From Sipunculus nudus (Eukaryota; Annelida; Sipuncula; Golfingiida; Sipunculidae), in contig CM049316.1 of NCBI GenBank assembly GCA_026874595.1, forward strand, positions 74,996,676 through 75,060,675: a stretch of 64,000 nucleotides of DNA. Direction: 5' to 3'. A program made the translations under genes and the position numbers. This document shows positions 1 through 10,987 of this stretch, piece after piece. Positions within the stretch are counted from its first letter, which is position 1. Each line of letters starts with the position of its first letter. The notes beneath the pieces are model-generated. The model was not told where the DNA came from, made no database searches, and was given only the letters and a program-made list of their open reading frames with translations.

Positions 1-580
1 ATTTTCTTTAATTTGAGAGACTGTGCACAATATATGGACTTATATTGAAAACAAAATTTAGAAATTCACGATCAATTGGGATACAGCATAATCAGTATTT
101 AGTATTATGTCTTCAGTACAGCAAAAATAAATTATATCAGCCTTTCAGTTGCGATCAAACGCTGACCTGTCAAAACAAGCGCAATGAGCTTATTTCGAAA
201 TGTGGCCACTCCTCAAAGTCAACAAACCGTGCTAAAAGAATTTACAGCAGCATCAGTGTGTGCATGTGTTTGTTTTGCTGTAAAAGTCGACACTTCTCGT
301 ATTTATTGTGGAGGTCACTATGTGTGTAGCAACCAACCGATGAAACCTTGATGTCACAACGTGGAGTATTCTGATGGAGCCAATAGAATCTACATCGAGT
401 AACAGCAACAACAATGGGAAACCCTGCACTACATTCTCCCTCCTTAGTATAAAATTGATATAAAATGTATATTATTATATTTGTCTCACCGTAAACAAAA
501 TTTAACAATCTTGTGGTGATTGACAAATATGATAATCTAAAGTGAAATCTTTATTTTGCTTATACAACATTTACGAAACG

Positions 581-643
<63 letters not shown>

Positions 644-1100
644 ATCGTTTACTGCATTGAAAATAACAAACTATATCTCTATCTGTAATGTAAGCAAGAA
701 TAACTTATACAGTAAATAAGAGTAATGATACAATGAATGAAAAGGCTTGTAACGAAGACAGTGTGTATGTACTGAATATTTCTTATTTATAGACGAATTA
801 CAATAATATTTTGATACCAACAATATAAATTTTTACACGATTAATTCATAGAAAACACTAGGTTACAACATTTGCAATACTGTCAAATGCAACGACTATA
901 TATTTTATGAGTTCTGTAAATCTCATTAAGTATGTGTACCCAGTAATATTCGCCATACAGTTTGTAGGCTATTTCACCAACACAGACCTGTAAGATAACT
1001 TTTAATGATGTTTCTTTTCTTATGATGGATATTCAATTATTACATTAATTATTTTAATGGTTATTGGCTTATATTTTATGCTGGTAATTTTAGATTTTGA
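1..1100. repeat. Paralogous copy of a lectin-gene 3' flank
   Basis: No gene is seen here. Reading along the plus strand, blocks of this stretch match 26,220-28,000 in the same order. They include the GTGCTAAAA...CAGC block (about 225-250), the block ending TATTCTGATGG (about 365-380), the ATAAGAGTAATG block (about 715) and the TTTTAATGATGTTT block (about 1,000). The second copy lies directly downstream of lectin copy D, so this is probably the 3' flank of a further lectin gene left of the window. Its (AT)n tract at about 583-640 lies inside the homologous stretch. The two open frames here are not conserved between the copies and are not called. Confidence 0.6.
583..640. repeat. (AT)n microsatellite
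   Basis: About 29 uninterrupted AT dinucleotides. Confidence 0.95.
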
Positions 1101-1400
1101 ACACATATTGACTCCCTTAATAATAATTCGTAATAATTCTACGCTAATTTGGATGACTTACATAAACCCAATTGATGGGATAGAATCAATTCAATAACCT
1201 AATTGACTCCGACAATTTATAAAACGAATGACATTTTCAGGCAATTTACATAGGACTGAAATTGCACTTATATATGTATATATATTTTTAAATCATAAAT
1301 TTAGCTTAACTGTATCATCAATCACATCGACATACATTGGACCTTTGATAATGTACACTGTAACTGAAGTCATTTCAATACATAGTGGCTCATAGGAAAT

Positions 1401-1755
1401 CTACATTGTATCTTCATTCATTTCTACATACAAGTTCTTAGACTGTGCCTTCTCAGGAAACCCTGGATTGGTTGAGCGACCCTTGACCTCATGAATATGA
1501 GCCGCACAAGCCCTCTCGTTAAAGTACCCCTGTTCAATTTCAGCATAAGTCACGTGATCGTCTTCATGCCTGGGCAAAGTGTTCCCAGTAACGTAAGCAT
1601 AACAAGAGACTGGGTTGCCAGTGACGTAAGCGTAGCACGAGGCTTCCGCTTTGCCGTCCCTGCGATTTAATGAGGGTAACCTTGGCGTCGGAGCTGCTTC
1701 TTCTTCCACGACGTACTCCTCACTACATCCTTCATGATACTCCTTATTCTGACTA
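1401..1755 (-). CDS. Last exon: cytoplasmic tail with ITIM-like and other tyrosine motifs
   Basis: The acceptor TTTTTCTCAG lies immediately upstream and the exon enters in phase 2. It encodes about 118 residues, acidic at first, and ends ...YVEMNEDTM. Tyrosine motifs in order: EEYVVEEE; SCYAYVTGN twice in tandem, 11 residues apart; VTYAEI, which fits the ITIM consensus (I/V/L/S)xYxx(I/L/V); YFN, the YxN pattern bound by Grb2-type SH2 domains; and YVEM, the YxxM pattern bound by PI3-kinase p85. Comparing the two nine-codon SCYAYVTGN copies, five bases differ, all at third positions and all silent, so the peptide appears to have been held by selection. The motif classes are established for vertebrate receptors; their use here is inference. 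Confidence 0.72.
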
Positions 1756-4700
1756 CTGAGAAAAATCAAGTAAATAGAAATTAGTAAAATTCTCAAGGGA
1801 TTATAAATGCAACAACTTTTATTAATGCCACTCCGACCTTTCAGAGCCAAACCAATTAATTTATCTTAAAATACATTAACCTAAGCAGTGACAGCAATGC
1901 CGAGGATTGATTTGATTTCTCGCAAATATTTCACAAACGCTCTTGGTGTACCACTGGGCACCTTGACGTCAGTCATTCTACAGGACAGTTTCATCACATA
2001 ATCTTGTATATGTGTTTATGTACCATATTTCCAAGTAACCTAACCTGTCTTTGCTTAGACCTCGTCTGTTTTTCTTGCATACGCAGGATAACGAAGTAGC
2101 ACCGACCACCACACCAAGCACAGCACATGACACCATTTGTCAAGGCCTGACCCATACCTGCTGTTTTAATAGTCCCATGCAACCGGCATGCAAATAGTCT
2201 CATGCAATCGACAAAACCTGATGATACCAAACATGGATAATGTAAAGGCAATAATCTATTGCCTTTTTGATCCCTTCGTTTAAACTCACATTGCGGCACG
2301 CCCAACATTTCTTCTATAACCGATTAAGCTATGGGAGGTCAACAGACATATCAAATTTCAAGAAATCTTATGCGTTTCATTTTTCGAAATATACTCTTAT
2401 GAATGGCATTTAGATAAAGAGAATCACTTAAAGTGCAAGCTAACAGTTATTATTCGATCATTTAACGCGACTGCCCAAATCTGTTCAAAATTCAGAATGA
2501 TAGAGTTTTATACATTACAGAAATATTTTGTTTCATTTTGCTTTTCCAATTTAAATTGTTTTTGCAATGAAGATTATCGGCAAGTTACTCAAACAATGTT
2601 CCTATTTCCAGAATGTACATAGATGACATACATTTGTAAAAGCAAGCCTTTTGAAAAAAAAATATGTTCAAAAAGACACATTTAAGCTTATCATAGATAC
2701 GGTTTTACTCCTTTTAGTGGAAGTCCTGTTAGGAAAGACTCAAAGAATGATCTGTTCTTAACTTTGTTCAATCTATCATTGTTCACTGGAAGGAATTATG
2801 CTAACCTGTCAGAATCAAACCTTTTAATTGATATATTGAAGCATTCCTTTATAATTTTAAAAAATGCATGCAGTTACCACGAACTGTTTCAGTTGTGCAT
2901 AAATACGGCAACGAGGCTTCACATGGTGCCCTGGACCAAACAGGTGCTCCTTGCGGGATCTGCAGGAGAGCACAGTCACCAGACATAGTATCGTCCTCGT
3001 CCTCATTCCAGTAAGTCCAGACAGCGACTGATGTATCTGTTTGTTAGTTGAAACATTTACAGAACGTTTAATTAGAGACTTATACTATGATTTGTCCAAT
3101 ACGGCATTATAGAAAAAGACTCACAAAAAAAGGATCGTTTTTCTAAACTTTAAAACGTATAATGTCTGTTCTCATAAAAGACTAGGTACATAGAGAGGTA
3201 GTTCCCACGGAATGCATATTGACAAAAGGCACATTTGAACTGTCGGACTGGCCCATGTTTACCAAATCTCTAAATCTTATAACAGGTCTTGTTAAATCTA
3301 TTTTTTTTTTCAACTATACATCTGTACAACTGCCACGTTGCACACACTTATATCTGAAGGTTGTTCTTTCAGTTGTTTCGGGATCCAATGCTTACGCCGT
3401 CAAATGGATTAGTCGTGTCATTGCATCCGGCTGATTCAAATATATGTTAGTGATATCGTAGTTAGACTGGTTATAATATAAGCATTATTATAAGAAATAT
3501 AGTCCAGACATTTTCGAGACAGACATTTAAAAAGAACTAAATAAATGAAAGCCGGTACATTAACCAACAAGTAGTATGTAGCTTATTTGTAGGCATCTAA
3601 AAAAAGGTACGAATATACGCATTAGGGAAATTACCAATAATACAAACAAAACAACAGTGATTATTATTACGATTCATGACAATGCTTTTTCTCCTCATAA
3701 TTGATATAAAACTTAATAACCTCCTCCCGGCAAATCGTACAGCCATTTTGATTTTACTAGTCCAATAAGGTTATCTTTATCTCTCGGCAGGATACTGTTA
3801 TCGACGTCTAGTGAAGATAACAGAGACATCTTGTCAGTCTCGCAGAGTTTGACCGCTTCAAACCACGACACTTCTTGTCGTACAACGCGTATGCACCGTA
3901 AATGATCTGAGGTAGCGCCTATCTCGGTGCAGTCTTCGAATCCTGAGGTACACACTGCACAGTCTAAATAAGAAAGTGCAAATTACATTTCAATTAAAAA
4001 TTAATAAACAATTTGATGATGTTAATAAGTTGTTACTTTTTTTTTCTCGAAGTGATATCCCTACGTACCTATTACGTACCTTCTAATAATACATTAATTG
4101 ACTGCATGTGGCGCTATTCATTGAATAAACATAACAATATTTGTCTAGGCTTATGTAAGCAGATGTTCAGACGTGGCAGCTATCGTCATATTTGAAAATC
4201 CTTTACTATCCTAAGTAAACATTATTTCACTGTTCAGCTTTTTTACAACAAATGTAGATTTTATAGATTAACTATGATTTAATTCATTATTCTCTGCAAT
4301 GTTAAGTTGCAACTTAAGATTTGAAGCTACAATGGGAATAACTAACTCATTAAAATTACAATATTATCCTTTTCAGCAGAAAAAAAGAAATAGTTGTTTT
4401 TAGCTCTCTTTGATAAAGCCGTGTCTAAATAATTATTTTGCATAAAATGTTAACAAATAATTACAGAAACAAGAGACGCACTGCTGACCAGATTGTAATT
4501 ACAAAGTTACCCCAAAAAGAAGTGAAAGTTATACTCCTTTTGAATATAAAATATTTGAAAACCAACATGTTTATGTCACATATAAGACATTAAGTTTTAT
4601 GTGGACAATATTAACCTTTATCTTGGCAGATATAACCGTGCGCTGGGATAAAACAGTCGATGGCATACACTTGACCGTTCTTAAGCACTGCGCATGTTCT

Positions 4701-6463
4701 TGTGTCCGAGCTTTTCAATGGGATATCTCCCGCTGTAATAAGAATTTAATTTTAGAAACAAATCATGTTGAAGGACCAAATCCAACAAGCCGACCATACG
4801 GAAAAGGCGTTTTGCTTCCGAACGGTTGTTCTTCCTTAATACATGCGCAAAAAAAACTTCAAAACTTTGTTAAGACCTGAGTACATGCGCACACAGCCAT
4901 TTCACTTATTTTCTTTGATCACTCCGCTTACAATTACGTAGTTTGACGTTAACATTTATTGTATAATTCAGTTTCAGGCATATGATTTTGTCAACCGCTG
5001 ACATCTTTCCACATGTCAAACATTCTCAAAGAAGGAATTTCTACGGAGACCGCATTGCATATCTGACACTTTTTTTATGTGGTCTCGGTTTTTTTAAAAT
5101 AATAATTTCAAATTTCACTATTACGGAATTTTTGTTGGACGTGACATTTAAGATTCCCTTATCCCCACTTGCTGTTAATCTTACTTAAAAGGATTTCCCC
5201 CAATTGACTTAAAGCAAATAAAATAGTTGCATCCAGTTAAATGGTGTCAGTACACATGATTTTATATGGTTTTATATATAAACAGACCTTTCTCAGAGTT
5301 AAATTCGCAAAACACAGCGCCCAATATATATGCCATGAACAATTACCATACGTCTCTCCATAAAAGTGACAGGTGCAAACCCCGCTGTGGTACTCTGTGT
5401 TGTAAAACTTCACAATTTGTAAATCTTAATTATTAATTTGTCTTAATTCACGTTATACATAGTGATTGCGGCCTCGTGACGTACGCTGCCTCGTTGATGA
5501 ATAAATGAAACGTTGCAGACAGGGCTAATACAGCTTATATTAACAGTTCATTACCATATTCAGACCCATTATACCATTGCCAGGTGTCCAAGGTGACACG
5601 ACGCACACCGAGCCACGTGACATTAACACCTCCGTCATCCATGGCTTTGATCAGATGATTTTGATCTGATTTAGACTTTGGAGAAGGCAACGACCCGCCT
5701 TGATTTTCACAAGATAATTTGGCTGCTGACATGTTCACTGTAAATTAAACAAGTATCGTTTTATATTTGACTGTCAACCTTCGAGACGGTGTATTGTATG
5801 AATGCTATGATTGGAGTAGACTACGGGAACATTAAAATGTCCTTTACGTGAGTAAAGTGGACACGTGTCCAGTTTTACAGATTCTTTCTTCAATCCGGGA
5901 TGATACCACTGTAATGTACAACGTTGTCGGATGATGATCTAATGTTTAATTCCCGCCACGTTTCATCTTTCTGTCAGTATGATGAATTTAAAAGGTTTTA
6001 TCATTGTGTTTCTTTGACTTTTAATTATTTATTTTCCGCGTATGTCTAGGATTTACCCTAGCGAGAATCAAAATTTGTGTTCATTATGATTCCTTAATTC
6101 TATCAAGACATGCAGGGTTGTTCCTCATTGGTATGAAGCCCGAGTTCTATTAATTTTAAACAGATTACTGTATATCTGTGTTTGATCAGCTATTTTCAAT
6201 GCCTGGGTCGAGCAGGCCACTTAGTAATTTGTTGAGAATGTTTTATTTTTATACTCTCCTTGTGGGCCTCTGTTATCCGAGTACGATCTAATCCCATGAT
6301 GTTTAAACTGTAAAATGTCTTCCTGTCTAGGATATAACCTGGTGGCTGTAAAACTTATTTATGTTCAAAGTAAGTCCTTACCTGCCTCAAAAACACCTGT
6401 GGTCAGAGCCTGTATCATGCTGAGATAGAATGTCAAATAACTAATATTTTCTACCAACAACAT
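1401..6463 (-). CDS. Two-CTLD transmembrane receptor with tyrosine-motif tail (multi-exon, reconstructed)
   Basis: Exons on the minus strand: 6463-6382 (start codon and signal peptide, ending CAG|GTAAGG); 5737-5555 and 4732-4616 (CTLD 1); 3963-3721 and 3036-2878 (CTLD 2); 2157-2045 (membrane helix); 1755-1401 (cytoplasmic tail, stop TAG). Every internal CTLD exon is a multiple of three (183, 117, 243, 159) with phase 1 at both ends, and each has AG/GT borders. CTLD 1 shows WLGVRR, WQWYNGSEY, TCAVLKNGQVY and HGYICQ. CTLD 2 shows SWFEAVKLC, TYWNE, SGDCALL and CEASLPYLC. Both have the canonical CTLD layout; CTLD 1 lacks an EPN/QPD sugar motif. The start of CTLD 1, before NMSAAKLSC, is short, so a small exon between 6,381 and 5,738 may be missing. 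Such receptors sit in the plasma membrane and couple ligand binding to SH2 proteins. The gene runs opposite to the lectin array. The exon structure is well supported; the receptor role is inferred from the tail. Confidence 0.72.
2045..2157 (-). CDS. Membrane-helix exon of the receptor, one base out of phase
   Basis: In the frame that exits correctly into the tail exon (phase 2, AAAGACAG|GTTAGG), the exon reads VSCAVLGVVVGATSLSC followed by VCKKNRRG: a hydrophobic helix with a basic stop-transfer run. In the frame entered in phase 1 from the preceding CTLD exon (acceptor CAGCAG) it begins GMGQALTN. The two frames are offset by one base. The exon is 113 nt, while phase 1 in and phase 2 out needs 3n+1. 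Followed backwards, the helix frame meets a TGA at 2142-2140. Either a single-base indel near 2,134-2,145 has broken the gene or the consensus has one base too many. Confidence 0.5.
6382..6463 (-). CDS. First exon of the receptor: candidate signal peptide
   Basis: The ATG at 6463-6461 opens 27 codons (MLLVENISYLTF...) with a hydrophobic middle, ending GAG GCA G before a strong donor (GTAAGG). Its phase 1 exit matches the entry of the exon at 5737. No upstream promoter element was identified. It was placed by splice-site quality, phase and position only, so it is less certain than the CTLD exons. Confidence 0.5.
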
Positions 6464-7283
6464 TATATTACAGTGACCAAATCCAAAGTAGGTCTCAAGT
6501 AACATAGATACCTCATATCCAACTGTTATATCCAGGAAGCAATGTTGTCTTATTGTTACATATTAAGAGGCGATAATTTATCCATTTTTTAAAGACCTGG
6601 ACAGAAGCATTGTTGTTATAACCAGTTATTACTATTATATATTGTTCTTTTTTCATTGTTTGTTAAACATATTTGTGTGCGTCTTTAAGTATTTAGTAAT
6701 TATAACCATTTGGTAGCACATATCAAATATTCTGCTTAATCAATTGAAAACCTCTGTTTTCCGGGTCTGGCTAAAGATTAAAGACAATAGGTGTTTAATA
6801 ACAACCTTTTGTTATCATCTTAACCCATATAAAAATTGTGGATTTATATATATATATATATACATTTTAATGTATAAAATAAATAACATATTTTAAGTTC
6901 CGACAACATTTTGTTAATATTTGTTGAAAATATATTTTGATATATCTTGAAATTGTTCCTGTCGACGACACGTTTTAAATTATCCAAGCAGTCTAATTAC
7001 AAGTGGTTACAACAGGGATCAACAAAACAGAGCACATACAAAACCATCGACATTAAGTACATCCTGGTCGTTGCATGGTTAAACGGCCTGTGTTTGGAGT
7101 AGATAAAAAAACCCACACATACACAGGGGTCTCCTATGAGGTCTTTTTTTCTTGTTAGGTCTTTTATTTTCTTCCTCGGGATGACATTATGTTACAAAAG
7201 GGTTATTTCTATACTAGAGGCCTTCATTCTGATTCAAGGTATTTATCAATAAATCAATAATCCTAGCATACATGCTTTTATAT

Positions 7284-7302
7284 CCCCCCCCCCCCCCCCC
7301 CC
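7284..7302. repeat. Poly-C run
   Basis: A run of 19 consecutive C, upstream of lectin copy A. A likely site of consensus-length error. Confidence 0.9.
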
Positions 7303-7652
7303 GAGTCAGTAGGTTATATAGTCAGGGGGTCATTGACACAGTATATTGTTTCAGGCATGGTGCCCCCCTATACCGTGACCAAAGCTCGATTTCCTTTTAC
7401 AATACCTGCCTGCCGCGAAACGTAATATGATGTCCATACACTTTTTCATATCATTATATCAATTATTTTTGTTTTAACCTCCAAGTACATTAATATGTAC
7501 ACACGGTAATGATATCTTACGTATCGCCATGCCTCACCTACTTTTAAATTGAATAACCTGACACCCCTCCAGGTTTCCATTAACAGTTATGGCTACATCG
7601 GTAAAGTTAAAAAAAACACTGCTTCGTCCGTATACTGAGCGGGTGAAAAATC

Positions 7653-7665
7653 TGTATATCGAGCA
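7653..7665 (+). promoter_or_regulatory. Conserved TATA-like element, copy A
   Basis: TGTATATCGAGCA lies 55 bp before the copy A ATG. The same box (TATATCGWGCA) sits 51-55 bp before the ATG of copies B, C and D. A second block further upstream (CCTGACAYCCCTCC, near 7,557 here) is also shared. A core-promoter role is inferred from conservation and spacing. Confidence 0.45.
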
Positions 7666-8757
7666 AGTACTATTGTCATCTCTACACGTACGTCTTGCAA
7701 ATACAGTATGGTCGTCATATGTAAAGACCTCGGCCTCGAGTTGGTGCCGACTTTTGGTTTACTAGGCTTGATTGGCAAAGCAGGAGCTACCGTCAATGAA
7801 GCTTGTGGAATACATAGGGATGCGAGTCATGTGAATATGACCTTCACTCTGCAGACTCTGAACCTAGTAGTTTCTTCACAGAGCCACTCTCCTGCATTGA
7901 ATCAATCAGATCTCTAGAAGCTATACCATTTTATGGTTACCAGTACAGCGAAAATTTAAACTAAAGTACCCGGATCCTTGGCCAAAACTATCTCCTCTAT
8001 GAGAAGATTAAAGCGCCGAAGACTTAAACAGGTTACAATATTTTTATTATAATTTAATTCTGTTGTTATATATGTTTAATTGTTGTATCTGCTACATTAT
8101 TTTTTAAATCTGCACGTAATTAATGGTTCATAAATAATATTGTATATTATTAAAACCAAATTTCGCGCTAAATTCAAACGAGTCGTTAATCATTTCCTAC
8201 TCGGTTTGTTTGTTTCAGTCTTTGGAGGGAATGCTTTCTTCTACACGGTGAGAGCTGATGAGTGTAGCTCATGTCATCGGTTTGACCTTGTGTTGCGCAG
8301 CTGGGATAAGGCGACGAGTTATTGTAGGAACCTTGGAGGTTACCTGGTCAGCATTAAGACCCGAGGAGAAAATGATTCCTTGCATAACATTTCTAAAAGG
8401 AATCTTCATCATCATCATTACAGGTCATGTAGCAACCCTCTTTGCATCTGTTTTCCAAGCTTTCCAGCGAACCTTTTTCTTGGGTCTACTTCCTATAAAA
8501 CTCCTTTGTTAACCTACATATTCAGCAATTCCGATGAAATTATCAGTTCGTTAATGCCCGTGTTATTCTATGCTACGCACCTACCCTCTTACCCGACTTT
8601 TTATCAATGATATATAAACCTAATTTTAAACCTCCCAATCAATGACGCATATTGCCTCCTTACTTATCTCATTAAATAGAGTATTCTCTGATTAAGATAT
8701 GTTTGCTATCATATCTGCCTCCATACTCACCACTTTAACAACCAAACAATAACCTCC

Positions 8758-8780
8758 TTACCCATCACTGTAGCCAATAT
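8758..8780 (+). other. Empty (pre-insertion) LINE target site
   Basis: Copy A reads TTACCCATCACTGTAGCCAA uninterrupted. Copies B and C have the LINE between two TACTCAT repeats at the same point, followed by GACTGTAGCCAA. Flanks on both sides align (CTTTAACA..CCAAACAAT on the left, CTATCCG on the right). This establishes the site before insertion. Confidence 0.8.
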
Positions 8781-9637
8781 GTGTCCGTCTCTCTGTCATC
8801 ATAAGTCTATCCGCTTACCTGCCTTTTATGTAACCAGCATCCCTTTGAAAAACTGCATTAATTTAGGTAATACCTAAATGTCAATGAATATGAGAGGACT
8901 TAATCTCATATGATTCTTGATATGGTCTTGATGTAACTGTGAATTACACGCTTTTATCATCCTGGTTAACAAATCAGATAATTTTACGTTTACCAATGGA
9001 ACAAATAGGATCTTATAATAATAAAATCATCCTAAAATACAAACTGATACCATCACCTCATAAACATAAAGATTATACAAGAAAATGTCATATCACATAA
9101 CCTTGATTTTTTTATTTGAAGCCTACTTGTATTATTATAGAAGTATTCATCCACATGAGATATTGATAGCATCACCATATGAATATAGTACAAACACTGA
9201 AAGACGAGACAAAAAAAAAGACTTATTTTTTATCATAATATTCAAAATTAAATTATGGAAACCAGAATTATCCATCTCCATGCACATTACGTTCACACTG
9301 ATACCACCTGTACAACAATAAAGTTGACAGAAAAGCAGGGATCAAACACGTTCCTACTTCAATTATAGATGTTTTAGATATTTGAATTTTATGTTTTAAT
9401 TGTCACTTAGGTCATTAAAAAGTAATGACTTGTATTTAAACACTCGAAAAAAAAAAGATACATACTTACTGGTCATTTAAATGTGGAACATAAAAATATG
9501 TATCATACAAACAATATGACAGAGATTTTACTTTGACTTGCCGTTATTTATAATGAGTATAATGTTTCAAGAATGCATCCTTTTATATCCTAAAGCTGTT
9601 CTCTAATCATATCTGCTGCAAAGGAAATATGGAAATA

Positions 9638-10724
9638 CAGTCAAGCCCACTTTGTGTCATATCGGTAAATAGAAAATCCCGCTTATTGTCACATAAATCT
9701 AAAATCCCAAACCATTTCCTATATAAACAATGGTAAATCTGACCGTTTAATATCATGGAATATTGTCATAATCCCGTTTATTGTCATGTTTCGAATCCTT
9801 GACAGTGATACCAGTTCGCAGTTAATATCACATTAAACGCCGACACTGCGATGAAAGAGGCCAAGAGCCTGTAATCGGTCGGGCGTATCAAACGATCGCA
9901 CCTCCCTCCTGTGTGCGACAGGCAAGTGCAGTGATGCATGCGAGTCACTCCTCGTCACATAGCTAATTAACATCTTAAGATACTACGGTAATCCAGATCA
10001 TTGCTTTTCTTCGTACATTAAAAAGAGCGATGCTTATGATCAGATATCATACATAATCAACTCCTGGCCGCGGTTTAAACTTCAGTGACATTTCGCCGAG
10101 ATGATATAAAGCACACGATCTAAACGTTACTTACGACTTGAAATCCTCTTTAAGGGTCGACGAAAAGCTGGAGGATTTTTGAGCACTGGAGGAGATAGCC
10201 GTCAAAAACCTTAATCGCAGAGAAACTTCAGAAAGTTGACAATGGCATGACCATGTCCGCTCCCTGAACAGTCCTATCATAAAGATGATCATGGAAGCTT
10301 GAGTCATCAATAAGATATCCGGAAAATAAGGCGCAACAGTCAGGCAAAGAATTATTTAGTAAAATAGTTTGTTACTAATAACGTTACAACTATGCCGCAT
10401 ATTACCGGAAAATTTACCTCATGACCCAGACGTTACGTCTTATTCTGTTTGCAAGTCGGATTTTTGTCAGTTATTACGGCATTTGGTATATAAAACTTAG
10501 AGGAAATAAATTTTCAGGTGTGCGTAAACCTAATTTGATATGCCGTTGTGCAATAAAAATATTCATAAACGTTCCCGTTTCCTGTTTATTGACGATTTAT
10601 TTATTGGCATATGAGACATAACGCTTCTTTTTGGACTCAAAAGTCACATAAGATAATGTCACATCCCGGTTATTAACATAATTTATTCATGCACCAACGA
10701 TATGACAATAAGCGGGCTTCACTG
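9638..10724. mobile_element. Non-autonomous TIR element with TA target duplication (copy 1)
   Basis: Terminal inverted repeats of about 28 bp: the left end reads TACAGTCAAGCCCACTTT, and the right end read from the other strand is TACAGTGAAGCCCGCTTA, both continuing into TGTCATATCG. A TA flanks each side (9,636-9,637 and 10,725-10,726). Subterminal motifs of the form CCCGYTTATTGTCAY recur near both ends. TA duplication and CAGT ends are typical of Tc1/mariner-superfamily elements. At 1,087 bp with no transposase frame it would be a MITE-like passenger. It lies just upstream of the copy B promoter and is absent from the equivalent place in A and D. Confidence 0.75.
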
Positions 10725-10936
10725 TACATAATAATTTTTCATGCACGTTATATCCATTATTTTTTAAATCTTCATATACGTTATTGTGTATATAGGTTCA
10801 TGATATCTGATGCGTCGTCATGCCTCACGCTCTATTGAATGGAATAACGTGACATCCCTCCTGGTTTTCACTACCACTGATCGTTAACTCCACAAAATGT
10901 ACGTAACATTAGCATTCAGATCCGGTGAATTATCTA

Positions 10937-10947
10937 TATATCGTGCA
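10937..10947 (+). promoter_or_regulatory. Conserved TATA-like element, copy B
   Basis: TATATCGTGCA lies 51 bp before the ATG, matching the boxes of copies A, C and D. The upstream shared block CGTGACATCCCTCC is near 10,846. Confidence 0.4.
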
Positions 10948-10987
10948 CGTTTTACTTTTCTCTCCACACATGTGTTGGGAAGACAGC

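Larger units (their letters stand above)
7516..8905 (+). pseudogene. Lectin copy A: CTLD gene lacking exon 3
   Basis: Exon 1 starts at the ATG at 7,708 (MVVICKDLGLELV...) and keeps the conserved HVNMTF glycosylation sequon, but meets a stop at 7,915-7,917 where copy D reads on into its stalk. Exon 2 (about 8,219-8,423; acceptor TGTTTCAG) encodes GNAFFYTV, SSCHRFDLVL, SWDKATSYCRNLGG and YLVSIKTRGEN, a recognisable first half of a CTLD. The first exon-2 cysteine of the other copies is F here, and the end is a CAT repeat (HHHH). The sequence then matches intron 2 of copies B and C up to about 8,905, including the empty site of their LINE, before joining the 5' flank of copy B. No exon 3 exists, so no complete CTLD can be made. 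The gene family encodes small secreted lectins; this copy is dead. Confidence 0.75.

Noticed and set aside
4599-4880. Plus-strand open frame of 93 codons
   Set aside because: It overlaps the minus-strand CTLD 1 exon (4732-4616), which carries the real domain signal; it is a shadow frame.
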